A stretch of DNA of 64,000 nucleotides from Herbaspirillum sp. SJZ107 (GCF_006715485.1 NZ_VFNH01000001.1:496001-560000); one strand, 5' to 3'; numbered from the stretch's first letter, positions 1 to 9,645 are shown. Numbers and translations: made by a program. The notes: generated by a model not told the origin, from the letters alone.

Positions 1-369
1 AAGCCGCGCCAGGGCCTGTCGGACCTGCTGGCGGGACGCGCCGGCTTCGACGCGATCGCGCGCGTGCCGGCCTTCGCCGACCTGTCCGTGCTGCCGGCCG
101 GGACGCTGCCGCCGAATCCGCAGGAATTGCTGGCGCGCGACGGGTTCCGCAACCTGCATACCCAGCTCGAAAACCACTACGACGTGGTGCTATATGACAT
201 GGCGCCGTTCCAGGTCGGGGTCGACGCCGTGGCGGTGGCCAGCCGTGCCGGCGGTGCGCTGCTGGTCACGCGCAAGAACCACACCCGGATCGCGCACATC
301 GGCCGCGCCGCTGACCAGCTGCGCGATGCCGGCTGCGAGGTGCTCGGCTCGGTGGTGATGGAGTTCTGA
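1..369 (+). CDS. CpsD/CapB-family tyrosine kinase, C-terminal part
   Basis: The gene is open from the first base, so its 5' end lies outside the window. The visible 122 residues begin with PRQGLSDLLAGR, typical of the region after Walker A' in bacterial polysaccharide tyrosine kinases, and continue through VVLYDMAPF, in the place of the Walker B strand. The end (VLGSVVMEF) shows no Tyr-rich autophosphorylation tail. In this family the kinase works with a Wzz-like co-polymerase to control polysaccharide chain length at the inner membrane. The stop overlaps the start of exosortase B (TGATG), so it is the upstream member of the same operon. Family assignment is firm; exact partner is not visible. 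Confidence 0.8.
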   Translation, partial: KPRQGLSDLLAGRAGFDAIARVPAFADLSVLPAGTLPPNPQELLARDGFRNLHTQLENHYDVVLYDMAPFQVGVDAVAVASRAGGALLVTRKNHTRIAHIGRAADQLRDAGCEVLGSVVMEF

Positions 370-1355
370 TGGACACCCACGTGCGTCCGGGCGCGCGCTC
401 CGGACCGTCTCTCGAGCCGGTGCGCCAGGCCGGCGCGCCGCCGCTGCGCATCGCCGACCTCGGCCCCATGCTGCGCGCCGCGCTGCCCGACTGGTGGCCG
501 GTGCTGGCTGGCCTGGCGCTGCTGTTCGTGCCGACCTTCATCAGCCTGTTCAGCGGCGCCTGGATCAGCGAAGAGCAGGGCCACGGCCCGATCATCTTCG
601 GCCTGGCGCTGTGGCTGGTCTACCGCAAATGGCCCACGGTGCTGGCCGTATCGGCACCAGCCGCCGCCGGTGCCAGGCGCGGCAGCCGCAGCGGCTGGGC
701 CGTGCTGGCGCTCGGCCTGGCAGCCTACCTGCTGGGGCGCTCGCAGCAGATCCTGATGCTCGAGATCGGTGCCATCATCCTGGTGACGGCGGCGGTGCTG
801 CTGGTCAAGCAGGGCGCGGCGGCGCTGCGCGTGCTGTGGTTCCCGTTCTTCTTCATGCTGTTCATGGTGCCGCTGCCGGCCGAGTTCGTGGCCATGGTCA
901 CGATGCCGATGAAGAAGGCGGTGTCCTGGGCCACCGAGCACCTGCTGTTCGCCGCCGGCTACCCGATCAGCCGCGCCGGCGTGATCCTGCAGATCGGCCA
1001 GTACCAGCTGCTGGTGGCCGATGCCTGCGCCGGCCTGCAGACCCTGCTGACGCTGGAAGCGCTCGGCCTGTTCTACCTGAACCTGATGCGCCATCCCTCG
1101 GCGATCCGCAACATCGGTCTGGCGATCTTCATCGTGCCGATCTCGTTCTCGGCCAACGTGATCCGCGTGATCGTGCTGACCCTGATCACGTATTACTTCG
1201 GCGACGCCGCCGGGCAGGGCTTCCTGCACGGCTTCGCCGGCATGGTGCTGTTCGTCACGGCGCTGCTGCTGATCCTGGCGGTCGACAGCCTGCTGCAATG
1301 GAGCCTGCGGCGGCGGGCAGGCGCGCCGCCGCCGCGCACGCGGGAGGGCGCATGA
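369..1355 (+). CDS. xrtB: Exosortase B
   Basis: This is a 328-residue polytopic inner-membrane cysteine transpeptidase-like protein that sorts PEP-CTERM proteins. The presumed catalytic triad is visible: Cys220 in VADACAGLQTL, Arg266 in SANVIRVIV and His287 in FLHGFAGM, each at the edge of a hydrophobic segment. About eight membrane helices can be counted from residue 43 to 305, after a soluble 40-residue N-terminus. The next gene is a separate EpsI, and an EpsA regulator lies 25 kb downstream; this set is known for the exosortase B type in Betaproteobacteria. The start overlaps the previous stop and the stop overlaps the epsI start, so translation is probably coupled. At least three PEP-CTERM proteins in the window are likely substrates. 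Confidence 0.93.
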   Translation: MDTHVRPGARSGPSLEPVRQAGAPPLRIADLGPMLRAALPDWWPVLAGLALLFVPTFISLFSGAWISEEQGHGPIIFGLALWLVYRKWPTVLAVSAPAAAGARRGSRSGWAVLALGLAAYLLGRSQQILMLEIGAIILVTAAVLLVKQGAAALRVLWFPFFFMLFMVPLPAEFVAMVTMPMKKAVSWATEHLLFAAGYPISRAGVILQIGQYQLLVADACAGLQTLLTLEALGLFYLNLMRHPSAIRNIGLAIFIVPISFSANVIRVIVLTLITYYFGDAAGQGFLHGFAGMVLFVTALLLILAVDSLLQWSLRRRAGAPPPRTREGA

Positions 1356-2053
1356 CGCCCGGCTTTTTCGCCAGCCTGGTGCTGGGCGCATCGATGGCCG
1401 CCACCTCGGTGCTGACCCTGGCGCTGACGCCGACCCACAAGGTGGCCGCCAGCCGCGCGCAGTTCACGCTGGAACGGCTGGTGCCGACACGTTTCGGCAA
1501 CTGGCACATCGACGACAGCGTGCTGCCCTTGAGTCCAGACCCGGGCCAGAAGGCCCAGCTCGACGCGCTGTACGACCAGACCCTGGCGCGCACCTACGTC
1601 AACGATGCCGGCCAGCGCGTGATGCTGTCGATCGCCTACGGCGGCGACCAGAGCAAGCAGCTGCAGCTGCACCTGCCCGAAGTGTGCTACGTGGCCCAGG
1701 GTTTCGCGATGCTGCAGGAACACGGCGGCCGGCTCGCGACCCGCTTCGGCACGGTGCCGGTGAAACGCCTGGTGGCGCGCCAGAACGCGCGCAACGAACC
1801 GATCACGTACTGGGTGACGATCGGCGACCGGGCGGTGATGTCCGGCGTCGACCAGAAACTCCAGCGCCTGGCATACGGCCTGAGCGGCAGGATCCCGGAC
1901 GGCATGCTGGTGCGCGTCTCGACCATCGACCTTGACGCCGGCGCTGCCTGGAAGGTGCAGGACCGCTTCGTCAACGAGATGCTCGATGCGCTGCCCGCGC
2001 GCGACCGTGTCCGCCTGCTGGGCGCGGTCACCGCCGCCGCCGGACCCAACTGA
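1352..2053 (+). CDS. epsI: EpsI family protein (exosortase B-associated)
   Basis: The product has 233 residues with one N-terminal hydrophobic anchor (about residues 4-26) and a periplasmic domain. The segment LQLHLPEVCYVAQGF is the recognisable EpsI signature with an invariant-looking Cys. In other exosortase types EpsI is often fused to the exosortase; here it is a separate gene with an ATGA overlap, as expected for the B type. Its molecular role is not established in the literature I know; it accompanies exosortase in EPS loci. The start at 1352 is chosen because it follows GGGAGGGC and overlaps the xrtB stop; upstream in-frame codons run inside xrtB. Confidence 0.88.
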   Translation: MTPGFFASLVLGASMAATSVLTLALTPTHKVAASRAQFTLERLVPTRFGNWHIDDSVLPLSPDPGQKAQLDALYDQTLARTYVNDAGQRVMLSIAYGGDQSKQLQLHLPEVCYVAQGFAMLQEHGGRLATRFGTVPVKRLVARQNARNEPITYWVTIGDRAVMSGVDQKLQRLAYGLSGRIPDGMLVRVSTIDLDAGAAWKVQDRFVNEMLDALPARDRVRLLGAVTAAAGPN

Positions 2054-2068
2054 GCCGGCTGAACCGCC

Positions 2069-3580
2069 ATGCAGAACTTCCTGCTCTATTTCTATACCTC
2101 GCTGCCCTTCGTCGCCGTGGCGCTGCTGTCGGTACTGGCGGTCATCGGCATCGGCATCGGCATGGTGCGTCCGCGCTACCTGGCTTATTTGTATCTGGCG
2201 GTGTTCTTCTGGGCCAATTCGACCAGCTACGGCTCGCTCTCGCTGCTGGTCTCGGCCGGCATCTACAGCCGCGGCTCGGGCCTGCTGTTCTTCCCGCTGC
2301 TGCTGTGGTGCATGCTGGGGGCATGGCTGTGCGCGCGCGTCTCGGCCAGCTTCCGCGGCCAGCCGGCGTCGCCCTGCAACCTGCGTCCCTGGTTCATGGC
2401 ATGGGCGCTGCTGCTGGGCGCCCACGTGGCGGTGGCCACGTTTTCCAGCGTGCCGCTGGCGCGCGCGCTGGCGCCCTCGGGCTTTTCCAACATCGTCTGG
2501 ATGGCGCCGCTGGTGTCGCTGCTGCTGCTGTCCTTCCGCACGCCCGAGGCGGCGCTGGCGCTGTCGCGCTTCATCCTGCTGGCCGGGCTCGGCCGCGCGC
2601 TGTTCGGCCTGGTGCGCTGGGCCGCGTTCGGGGGCGACCCCAACAACGTGTATGCGAACATGAATGCGATCAAGATCAAGCTGACCTTTTTCGACATCAA
2701 CGACAGCCTGCTGTGCACGCTCGCCTTTGCGATCGCCGCGGTCAACCTGTTCCAGGCCGCGCGGCGCCGGCGCGCTCCGTTCTGGACCGCGCTCGACTGG
2801 ACCACGCTGGCCGCCACCGCTGCCTGCATCGTGCTGTCCTACCGGCGCAGCGCCTGGATCGGCTTCGTACTCGCCTGCATCGTGGTCATGCTGCGCTGTG
2901 CGCCGCGGCGGCGCCTGCACATCGCGCTCGTGGGGCTGCCGCTGCTGGCCCTCGGCGTGCTGGCGGCGGCGTTGCGGCGCCTGGGCCAGACCAAGGGCGC
3001 CGGCAGCGGCCTGTCGAGCCTGTTCTACGACATGGAATCGCGCCGCTTCGGCGCCGAGAGCGAACGCGTGCTCGAGCTGAAACTGGCGCTCGGCGATTTC
3101 ATCTCGCACCTGTTCACCGGCATCGGCAGCTGGGGCCGCTATACGGGCTACCAGCACATTTCCTGGCAGACCGGCCAGGATGCCGGCCTGTTCCTGCACA
3201 GCGGCGTACTCCACATCGCGCTCAAGGCCGGGCTGCCGGGCCTGGTCCTGCTGGGCGGCACGATCTGGGCCTTCTGCGCCTTCGTGCGCCCCGCGCTGCG
3301 GACCCTGTCGACGCTGGCGCCCGAACTGCTGGGCCTGGCCACGGCAGGTGCCGCCGGCCTCGCCTTCATGCTGCCCGACCTCCTGATCGGCACCCCGTTC
3401 CCGCAGACGCGCACGACCCAGATGCTGGCGCTGTGCCTGGCCTTGCCCTACGTGGCGATGGCGGCCCGGCGCGCCGGGCCAGCCGCGCGTCCCGCCGGCA
3501 TGCCTGCAGCGGCGCATACGCAGGTGCTGCCGCACCGCACCAGCCCGGCAGGCGTGCCGGCCCATGCGCGCAGCCCATGA
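2069..3580 (+). CDS. O-antigen ligase/polymerase-like EPS polymerase (Wzy-like)
   Basis: A 503-residue polytopic membrane protein with about ten to twelve hydrophobic segments. A periplasmic-loop-like stretch contains ESERVLELKLALGDF and a later FTGIGSWGRYTGYQ, where O-antigen ligase/polymerase proteins carry Arg-rich and GxG elements. Its place between epsI and a flippase fits the polymerase of a Wzx/Wzy pathway, joining EPS repeat units in the periplasm. Sequence similarity in this family is low, so polymerase rather than ligase is an inference from context. The C-terminal 40 residues are Ala/Pro-rich and probably cytoplasmic. Its stop overlaps the flippase start. Confidence 0.75.
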   Translation: MQNFLLYFYTSLPFVAVALLSVLAVIGIGIGMVRPRYLAYLYLAVFFWANSTSYGSLSLLVSAGIYSRGSGLLFFPLLLWCMLGAWLCARVSASFRGQPASPCNLRPWFMAWALLLGAHVAVATFSSVPLARALAPSGFSNIVWMAPLVSLLLLSFRTPEAALALSRFILLAGLGRALFGLVRWAAFGGDPNNVYANMNAIKIKLTFFDINDSLLCTLAFAIAAVNLFQAARRRRAPFWTALDWTTLAATAACIVLSYRRSAWIGFVLACIVVMLRCAPRRRLHIALVGLPLLALGVLAAALRRLGQTKGAGSGLSSLFYDMESRRFGAESERVLELKLALGDFISHLFTGIGSWGRYTGYQHISWQTGQDAGLFLHSGVLHIALKAGLPGLVLLGGTIWAFCAFVRPALRTLSTLAPELLGLATAGAAGLAFMLPDLLIGTPFPQTRTTQMLALCLALPYVAMAARRAGPAARPAGMPAAAHTQVLPHRTSPAGVPAHARSP

Positions 3581-5091
3581 AACTCGACATCGTCCGCAAC
3601 GCCGCCGCCAACCTGTGCGGCGCCCTGGTCCCGGCCATCGTGGCGCTGGCCACGGTGCCGCTGGTGGTGCGCCAGCTGGGCGACGCCGGCTATGGCGTGT
3701 ATTCGCTGGTGACCGCCATCGTCGGCTATTTCGCCGTGATCGACATCAACGTCACCGCGGGCTCCGTCAAATATATCGCCCAGTTCAATGCCAGGCGCGA
3801 CCAGGCGCGCATCGACGAGACCGTGTTCTTCGGCTTGTCCGTGTATGCGCTGCTGGGCCTGCTCGGCGGCCTGGCGCTGTTCGGCGGCGCCGGCTTCTTC
3901 GTGACCCGCCTGTTCGCCGTGCCGGCCGCGCTGGAAGGGGAGGCGGTGGCGACGCTGCGGCTGGCCGCGCTCGGCTTCTTTCTCGGCCAGCTGCAGAGTT
4001 ACCTGAACAGCATCCCGCAGGCGCTGATGCGCTACGACGTCAGCAGCCGCATCGAGATGCTGTTCGGCACCGGCGTGCCGCTGCTGACGGTGGGCGTGCT
4101 GCTGCTCGGCTACGGCCTGTTCGAAGTGATCCTGGTACGGGTGCTGGCCAGCGCCGCCAACTGCCTGATCCTGTGGCGCTGGATCCGGCGCCTGCTGCCG
4201 CGGCTGGCCTGGCGCCGTCCCGGCGCCGCGGTCCGGGGTGACCTGCTGCGCTTCTCCAGCTACGCTTTCCTCAGCCGTTTCGCAACGATGTCGTATGCCT
4301 ATGCCGACAAGCTGATCATCGGGGCGCTGGTCGGCGTCACCGGGCTGGCCTATTTCACGGTGGCGTCGACGCTGGCCAACCGCGTGCTCGGCCTGACGTA
4401 CCGGCTGTCCGGCGTGTTCTTCCCGGCCGCCAGCGCGCTGGCGGCGCTGGGCGAGATCGACCACCTCAAACGCCTGTACCTGAAGGCCAGCCGCTATGTC
4501 GTGTTCGTCAATGCCTCGGTGCTGCTGCTGGTCGCGGTATTCGCTTACCCCATCCTGTACTACTGGATGGAGCCGCGCTTTGCCCGCGCCGGCCACGTGA
4601 TCCTCGCCGTGATGGCGCTGTCGCAATTCATCGATTCCCTGACCAGCCTGCCGTCGCTGGTGAACGACGGCATGGGCCACCCGCGCTATTCCGGCCTGTT
4701 CGCCTTGGGCCGTGCGGCGTTCGGCTTGCTGGTCGTGTATCTTGGCGTGGCGGGCTGGGGTATCGATGGCGCGGCCTGGGGGCATTTGCTTGCTTCCAGC
4801 CTGCTGACCTGCGCCTTCCTGCTGGCGGTGCATGGCAGGACGGTGCCGGCGCGCCTGGGCGAGCTGGTGCGCAGCGCCTATCTGCCGGGCATGGCCGGGG
4901 TCGCGCTGGTGGCGCTGGGCGCGCACGCCGGCCAGCGCCTGGTCAACGGCCCCCGCGATGCCGCGCTACTGGTACTGCTGACCTGCACTCTGCTGCTGGC
5001 CTACGGCGGCCTGTTCGTCATCGACAGGGGCGACCGCGAGCGGGCCTGGGGTCGTGTCAAAGGATTATTGTCGTTGAGGAAGACGGTGTGA
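3577..5091 (+). CDS. Oligosaccharide flippase (Wzx-like)
   Basis: The product has 504 residues and twelve to fourteen predicted membrane helices, beginning with MKLDIVRNAAANLCGALVPA, typical of the polysaccharide transporter (MOP) family. It would move lipid-linked EPS repeat units across the inner membrane for polymerisation by the upstream Wzy-like protein. The start at 3577 overlaps the previous stop (ATGA); longer in-frame extensions would run back through the polymerase gene and are rejected. Its stop codon overlaps the GTG start of the next glycosyltransferase (GTGA). Confidence 0.85.
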   Translation: MKLDIVRNAAANLCGALVPAIVALATVPLVVRQLGDAGYGVYSLVTAIVGYFAVIDINVTAGSVKYIAQFNARRDQARIDETVFFGLSVYALLGLLGGLALFGGAGFFVTRLFAVPAALEGEAVATLRLAALGFFLGQLQSYLNSIPQALMRYDVSSRIEMLFGTGVPLLTVGVLLLGYGLFEVILVRVLASAANCLILWRWIRRLLPRLAWRRPGAAVRGDLLRFSSYAFLSRFATMSYAYADKLIIGALVGVTGLAYFTVASTLANRVLGLTYRLSGVFFPAASALAALGEIDHLKRLYLKASRYVVFVNASVLLLVAVFAYPILYYWMEPRFARAGHVILAVMALSQFIDSLTSLPSLVNDGMGHPRYSGLFALGRAAFGLLVVYLGVAGWGIDGAAWGHLLASSLLTCAFLLAVHGRTVPARLGELVRSAYLPGMAGVALVALGAHAGQRLVNGPRDAALLVLLTCTLLLAYGGLFVIDRGDRERAWGRVKGLLSLRKTV

Positions 5092-6299
5092 AGATCCTGA
5101 TGGTGTCGGAAGATCTGCCGGGGTCCCAGGTCGGGGGACTGGGCAAGCATGTGGTGACCTTGTCGAATGCCTTGCTGGAAGCCGGGCACGAGGTCGATAT
5201 CCTGGGGCGCAGCGACCGTTTCCACGAGGACAGTGCGCGTGAGATTGGTTTCAAGGGGCGCCTGCTGCCCGGCTTCGGTTTTTCCCGGCCCGGCTGGAAG
5301 GAAACGCAGCTGGGCTTTTTCAACCCGGTCAAGCGTCCCTGGTTCGCGCGCAACATCGCGCGCGCCCTGCTGCAGCGGGCCGACCGCTACGATGTCGTGC
5401 ATTACCACGGCCACCTGCCGATGGCCGGGCGCTACGTGCCGGCGCACGTGAATTTCGTGCAGACCCGCCACGACCAGGGCAGCGAGTGCGTGATCCACGT
5501 GCGCTTCAAGGAAAACCACGTGTGCACGGCGCTCGACGCGCGCGACTGCGCGGCCTGCATCCATCCGTTGCCGAACACGCTGCGGCGTTCGGTGTCCGGA
5601 ATGGCGGTGCGGCGCTACCGTGCCGAAACGGCGACCTCGTTCGCGCGCCACAAGACCATCTTCGTCTCGGACTTCCTGCGCCGCGCCTTCCTGCGCGCGG
5701 TGCCGGACGCCGACCTGTCGCGCGCCAGCGTGATCCACAACTTCATCAGCTATCCCTACCTGAAGGCCAGGGCGGCAGCGGCAGGGGAGGTCCAGGCGGG
5801 CAAGGTGCTGCTGGTCGGCCGCCTCGATGCCGGCAAGGGCTTCGGCGAGTTCCTGGCCCAGGTACAGGGCTGGCTGCCGGCGCATGCACGCGTGCGCATC
5901 GTCGGCGACGGGCCGCAGCGCGCGCAGCTGGAACAGCGCTTTGCCGGGCCGCAGGTCGAATTCCTCGGGTGGCAGCCCTACGACGAGGTGATCCGCATGT
6001 CGGCGCGCAGCCACGTGCTGGTCATTCCGTCGGTGTGGGAAGAGCCTTGCGGTACCACCGTGCTGGAAGCCCTGGCCCTGGGCAAGCAGTGCCTGGCGCT
6101 GGCGCGCGGCGGCACGCCGGAACTGGCGGCCTATCAATATTACGCGGGCCAGCTGCAGCTGGCCGAAACCATGCCGCGCCTGGTCGAGCGGCTGGCCGAG
6201 GCGCTGCAGCGTCCGCCGGTGACGGTGGCGCTGCCCGCCGCCTTCCCGATGGACGTAGGCAACGCGCTGCCGCGCATCCTCGACGTCTACGAGGCATGA
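5088..6299 (+). CDS. Family 4 glycosyltransferase (GT-B)
   Basis: A 403-residue cytoplasmic glycosyltransferase that starts with a Rossmann strand (MKILMVSEDLPGSQVGGLGK) whose GGLGKHV loop is the sugar-nucleotide site seen in GT4 enzymes. The second Rossmann half begins near residue 244 (VLLVGRLDAGKGFGEF) and the EPCGTTVLEALALG segment carries the ExxxxxxxE donor-binding motif. A Cys cluster (ECV, HVC, DCAAC, about residues 138-160) matches a feature found in several GT4 subgroups and may bind a metal. The start codon is GTG, set by overlap with the flippase stop. Sugar and linkage cannot be read from sequence. Confidence 0.88.
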   Translation: MKILMVSEDLPGSQVGGLGKHVVTLSNALLEAGHEVDILGRSDRFHEDSAREIGFKGRLLPGFGFSRPGWKETQLGFFNPVKRPWFARNIARALLQRADRYDVVHYHGHLPMAGRYVPAHVNFVQTRHDQGSECVIHVRFKENHVCTALDARDCAACIHPLPNTLRRSVSGMAVRRYRAETATSFARHKTIFVSDFLRRAFLRAVPDADLSRASVIHNFISYPYLKARAAAAGEVQAGKVLLVGRLDAGKGFGEFLAQVQGWLPAHARVRIVGDGPQRAQLEQRFAGPQVEFLGWQPYDEVIRMSARSHVLVIPSVWEEPCGTTVLEALALGKQCLALARGGTPELAAYQYYAGQLQLAETMPRLVERLAEALQRPPVTVALPAAFPMDVGNALPRILDVYEA

Positions 6300-6300
6300 C

Positions 6301-7071
6301 ATGAACGCCAGGCCGGCCTTTTCCATCGTCACCTGCACCTGGAACAGCGCCGCCACCCTGGCCGACACGCTGGCGTCGGTGCAGCGCCAGACCTGGCGCG
6401 AGATCGAACACATCTTCGTCGATGGCGGCTCGAGCGACGCCACGCTCGACATGATCGCTGCCTACCCCGGCCGCAAGCGCGTGCTGCACGATGTCCGCGG
6501 CGGCATCAGCCGCGCCATGAACCGCGGCATCGAAGCCGCCAGCGGCGAGTTCGTCGCTCACCTGCATGCCGACGATTACTACCTGGGCGACGACGTGCTG
6601 GCGCTGGTGGCCGAACGCTTCGCCAGCGCGCGCGCGGAATGGGTGTTCGGCACCATCCAGGTGCTGAAGGAGGGCGCCCTGGTGCCGCCCTGGCCGCTGC
6701 GGCCGTTCAGCTTCCGTGCCCTGGCCTCGGGCCATGCCTCGGTGCCGCATCCGGCGGTGTTCATCCGCCGCCGCATGTTCGAGCGGGTCGGCATGTTCGA
6801 CGAAAGCCTGCGGTACGCGATGGACATCGACCTGTGGCTGCGCCTGGGCCGGATCGCGCCGCCGGCCACCGTCGACCGGCCGCTGGCGGTGTTCCGCGAG
6901 CACGCCGGCAGCGTCTCGTCCGCCAACAAGGTCAAGGCGCGCCAGGAAGAATTCCGGGTCCGGCGCCGCTACCTGCGCCAGGCGCCGCTGGCGTTCGCCA
7001 TCTACTGCCTGCGTTACCTCAAGCGCATGCGCAGGCTGCGTGCCGAAGCCGCCGCCCGATCGGCATATTGA
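6301..7071 (+). CDS. Family 2 glycosyltransferase (GT-A)
   Basis: The 256-residue product begins with FSIVTCTWNSAATLADTL, the nucleotide-binding strand of GT2 enzymes. It has VDGGSSDAT (first Asp motif) and HLHADDYYLGDDVL, which holds the DxD-like metal site. No membrane helix is seen, so it probably acts at the cytoplasmic face of the membrane on lipid-linked intermediates. It begins one base after the previous stop, so it is the last gene of the first tight block; a 336-base gap follows. The acceptor is unknown. Confidence 0.87.
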   Translation: MNARPAFSIVTCTWNSAATLADTLASVQRQTWREIEHIFVDGGSSDATLDMIAAYPGRKRVLHDVRGGISRAMNRGIEAASGEFVAHLHADDYYLGDDVLALVAERFASARAEWVFGTIQVLKEGALVPPWPLRPFSFRALASGHASVPHPAVFIRRRMFERVGMFDESLRYAMDIDLWLRLGRIAPPATVDRPLAVFREHAGSVSSANKVKARQEEFRVRRRYLRQAPLAFAIYCLRYLKRMRRLRAEAAARSAY

Positions 7072-7407
7072 CATCGGCCGCTGTGCATACACGCATTGCA
7101 TGATTGACAGCATTGCCAAATTGTCCTGTTAGTTTCCAGACTATCTTTCCAGTCAAGGAAGAGGCTTTAGCTGCCTGCAAATGGTCGCGCTAAAAGTTAA
7201 CTTCCAGTATCAAAAAATGTTGCTGGGAAACTGAAAAATCGTTGATTCCTAAGGGAATTTTTCCGCAATTCAATTGATATGCGGTACGATTAATGCGTCA
7301 TGCATAGCGCTTTTCACTCTTCAAAAAAGCGCGGCAACGCAATACGGTCCCGACGACATTGCCGGGCTGTCCCTGGAAGTCCTGTCACTATTTCTCGGAG
7401 CATCAAC
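7072..7407. other. Intergenic region before the lyase gene
   Basis: This 336-base gap is much more AT-rich than its neighbours. TTGACA occurs at 7068-7073 and at 7104-7109; the second is followed after 17 bases by TGTTAG, a weak -10 match. A second AT-rich stretch (about 7225-7295) also has promoter-like composition but no convincing -35/-10 pair. I see no terminator hairpin after the glycosyltransferase. The region probably starts a new transcript for the lyase gene. The in-frame ATG at 7300 is rejected as the start because the signal peptide begins at 7408. Confidence 0.4.
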
Positions 7408-9645
7408 ATGAAATTTCATCGGAAAGGCATCGCCTTTGCAGTTGCCATGGCCTCGCTGACCTGCTCGTTCAGCGCGCATGCCGACTGGGCGCGGTCCACC
7501 GATCCCCTCGTCGTCCAGCCGAATCCCGAAAATTCCACGGTGCAGGCGCAGAATCCGCCGAGCTTCTTCTGGTCGCGCTATCCGACCGGGCCGGCCAGCT
7601 ACGATATCGAGATCACCCCGGCCGGTGGCGCACCGCTGAAGGCCACCGTCGACCGCAACTGGTACCTGCCGAGCAAGGCGCTGGCGCTCGGCAACTACAG
7701 CTGGCGCGTGCGCCCGAGCGGTTCCAGCGACTGGTCGAGCGTGCGCACCTTCTCGATCACCAGCAAGTCGACCGTGTTCGAAGTCCCGGACAACGCCACC
7801 CTGCGTGCGCGCATCCAGGCCAAGGCGCGCCCGCGTTCGCTGCCGCCGTCGTTCACCGCGTATTCGACCTGGAACACGGCCAAGAAGAACGACCTCGAAC
7901 CCTACCTGAGCCGCCTCTCGAACGAGATCAAGGCGCAGATCACGGTGCTGCCCGACCTGTCGGACGCGCGCTGGCCGGTGGCGATCCTGACCCCGCTGAC
8001 CGCCGCCATGGCCTCGCAGCAGACCGACGTGCGCACCCGCATCAACGAAGCCACGCGCCAGCTGGAAGCGGCCGCGCTGCTGTGGCGCGCCAGGAAGGAT
8101 CCGGTATTCCTGAACGAAGCCCTCAAGCGCGGCGACCAGCTGGCGGCGCTGAATCCCGCCGGGCCGACCAGCTACGCCAGCCAGGACCAGGCCACGCGCC
8201 AGATCGCGCTGTCGCTGATCAAGGCGGTCGATTTCCTGGCCGGCGACCTCGATGCCGGCCGCAAGGCGCGCTGGCTGGAAAACGTGCGCATCCGTTCCGA
8301 AGAAATCTACGGCAACCTGGCCGGCGACAATGGCCGCCTCGACCAGTTCCCCTTCGATTCGCACGGCAACACCGCGATGGTGTTCATGGCGCTGATCTCG
8401 ACCCTGGCGCTGGGCGACATCCCGGATGCCCAGCGCTGGTTCGACTTCTCGTTCCGTGCCTATGTCAACAACCCGTCCCCATGGTCGGGTCCGGAAGGCG
8501 GCTATGCCAACGGCACCGCCTACGGCGAGTACGCCGCCGGCTACATGGTGGCGTTGTGGGACCCGATGGTGCAGGTCACCGGCGTCAACATGTACCTGAA
8601 ACCCTGGACCCAGGGCTTCCTCGACTTCGCCACCCAGTTCATTCCGCCGGGCGCGAAGGCCCATGCCTTCGGCGACGCTTCCGAAACCAAGCCGGATCCG
8701 CGCGTGTTCCGCGCCTTCGCCAACCGCATGCCGACGCCGCGCGCGGCCTGGTACATCGCCAACCTGGGCGGCGGCCTCGAAGATGCGCTGTCGGTGCTGG
8801 AAGCGCCGTACCCGATGCCGGTGGCCGCTGCCGCGGCCGCGAAAACCCCGCCGTCGAACTCGGCCTACTACCCGAGCATCGGCTGGGTCGCCATGCACAG
8901 CGACATCGGCAATACCGCGCGCACCTCGTTCTATTTCAAGTCCAGCCCCTACGGCTCGTTCAACCACAGCCACGGCGACCAGAACGGTTTGCTGCTGACG
9001 GTGGCCGGCCAGCCGCTGCTGGTCAAGGCCGGCTGGTACGACTGGTACGGCTCGCCGCTGTGGAACGACTGGTACCACCAGACCCGTTCGCAGAACGCCA
9101 TCACCTTCGACGGCGGCAAGGGCCAGCTGGTCGACGGCTACCGCGAGCAGCTGCAGCGCAGCGGCCGCATCACCGGCTTCTCGGCCCAGTCGGGCTACGA
9201 CTATGCCGAAGGCGATGCGACCCCGTCGTATGGCGGCCAGCTGACGATGGCCAAGCGCCAGATCTGGTACCTGCACAAGCAGGATGCGATGCTGGTGCGC
9301 GACAGGCTGGCGGCGGTGGTGGCGCATACCTACGAGTTCAACGTGCATGCGCCGGTGGCGATGAACGTGGAAAGCCCGTCGAGCGTGCAGATCGCGCTCA
9401 ACGGCCAGTCGGTCTGCCTGCGCGACCTGAACGGCAACGCCTCCTTCGCCAAATGGAGCGGCCCGGCGCCCAAGGCCGGCGTCGTCGAAGACCATGGCGC
9501 GTTCTACCTCAAGAACGACGGCAAGTCGACCGCCGAGTTCCTGGTGCTGCTCGACGTCGGCTGCAAGCGGCCGGCGGTCAAGGTCGCCGGCTCGGGCAGC
9601 GCGCGCACGGTGACGGTGGGCAACCAGACGGTCAACCTCAACTGA
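7408..9645 (+). CDS. Exported DUF4962/heparinase II/III-type polysaccharide lyase-like protein
   Basis: A 745-residue protein with a signal peptide (MKFHRKGIAFAVAMASLTCS, cleavage near AHA-DW). A beta-sandwich-like N-domain (residues about 25-125, WSRYPTGPASYDIEITP) is followed by an alpha/alpha toroid and then a heparinase II/III-like beta region with FNHSHGDQNGLLLTV and WYHQTRSQNAITFDGG, where catalytic His/Tyr residues sit in related lyases. It probably cleaves or trims an acidic polysaccharide in the periplasm or outside the cell, plausibly the EPS made here. The start is chosen at 7408 because it gives a clean signal peptide after AGCATCAAC. Substrate is inferred only from context. A strong terminator follows. 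Confidence 0.8.
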   Translation: MKFHRKGIAFAVAMASLTCSFSAHADWARSTDPLVVQPNPENSTVQAQNPPSFFWSRYPTGPASYDIEITPAGGAPLKATVDRNWYLPSKALALGNYSWRVRPSGSSDWSSVRTFSITSKSTVFEVPDNATLRARIQAKARPRSLPPSFTAYSTWNTAKKNDLEPYLSRLSNEIKAQITVLPDLSDARWPVAILTPLTAAMASQQTDVRTRINEATRQLEAAALLWRARKDPVFLNEALKRGDQLAALNPAGPTSYASQDQATRQIALSLIKAVDFLAGDLDAGRKARWLENVRIRSEEIYGNLAGDNGRLDQFPFDSHGNTAMVFMALISTLALGDIPDAQRWFDFSFRAYVNNPSPWSGPEGGYANGTAYGEYAAGYMVALWDPMVQVTGVNMYLKPWTQGFLDFATQFIPPGAKAHAFGDASETKPDPRVFRAFANRMPTPRAAWYIANLGGGLEDALSVLEAPYPMPVAAAAAAKTPPSNSAYYPSIGWVAMHSDIGNTARTSFYFKSSPYGSFNHSHGDQNGLLLTVAGQPLLVKAGWYDWYGSPLWNDWYHQTRSQNAITFDGGKGQLVDGYREQLQRSGRITGFSAQSGYDYAEGDATPSYGGQLTMAKRQIWYLHKQDAMLVRDRLAAVVAHTYEFNVHAPVAMNVESPSSVQIALNGQSVCLRDLNGNASFAKWSGPAPKAGVVEDHGAFYLKNDGKSTAEFLVLLDVGCKRPAVKVAGSGSARTVTVGNQTVNLN

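Noticed and set aside
1193..3565. 790-codon open frame on the minus strand
   Set aside because: It runs antisense to epsI and the polymerase gene, with Gln/Arg/His/Ala-rich content typical of shadows in high-GC coding DNA; no domain visible.
7068..7132. TTGACA boxes as a strong promoter for the lyase gene
   Set aside because: The -10 partner (TGTTAG) is weak and the first box overlaps the previous stop codon; reported only as a possible element.
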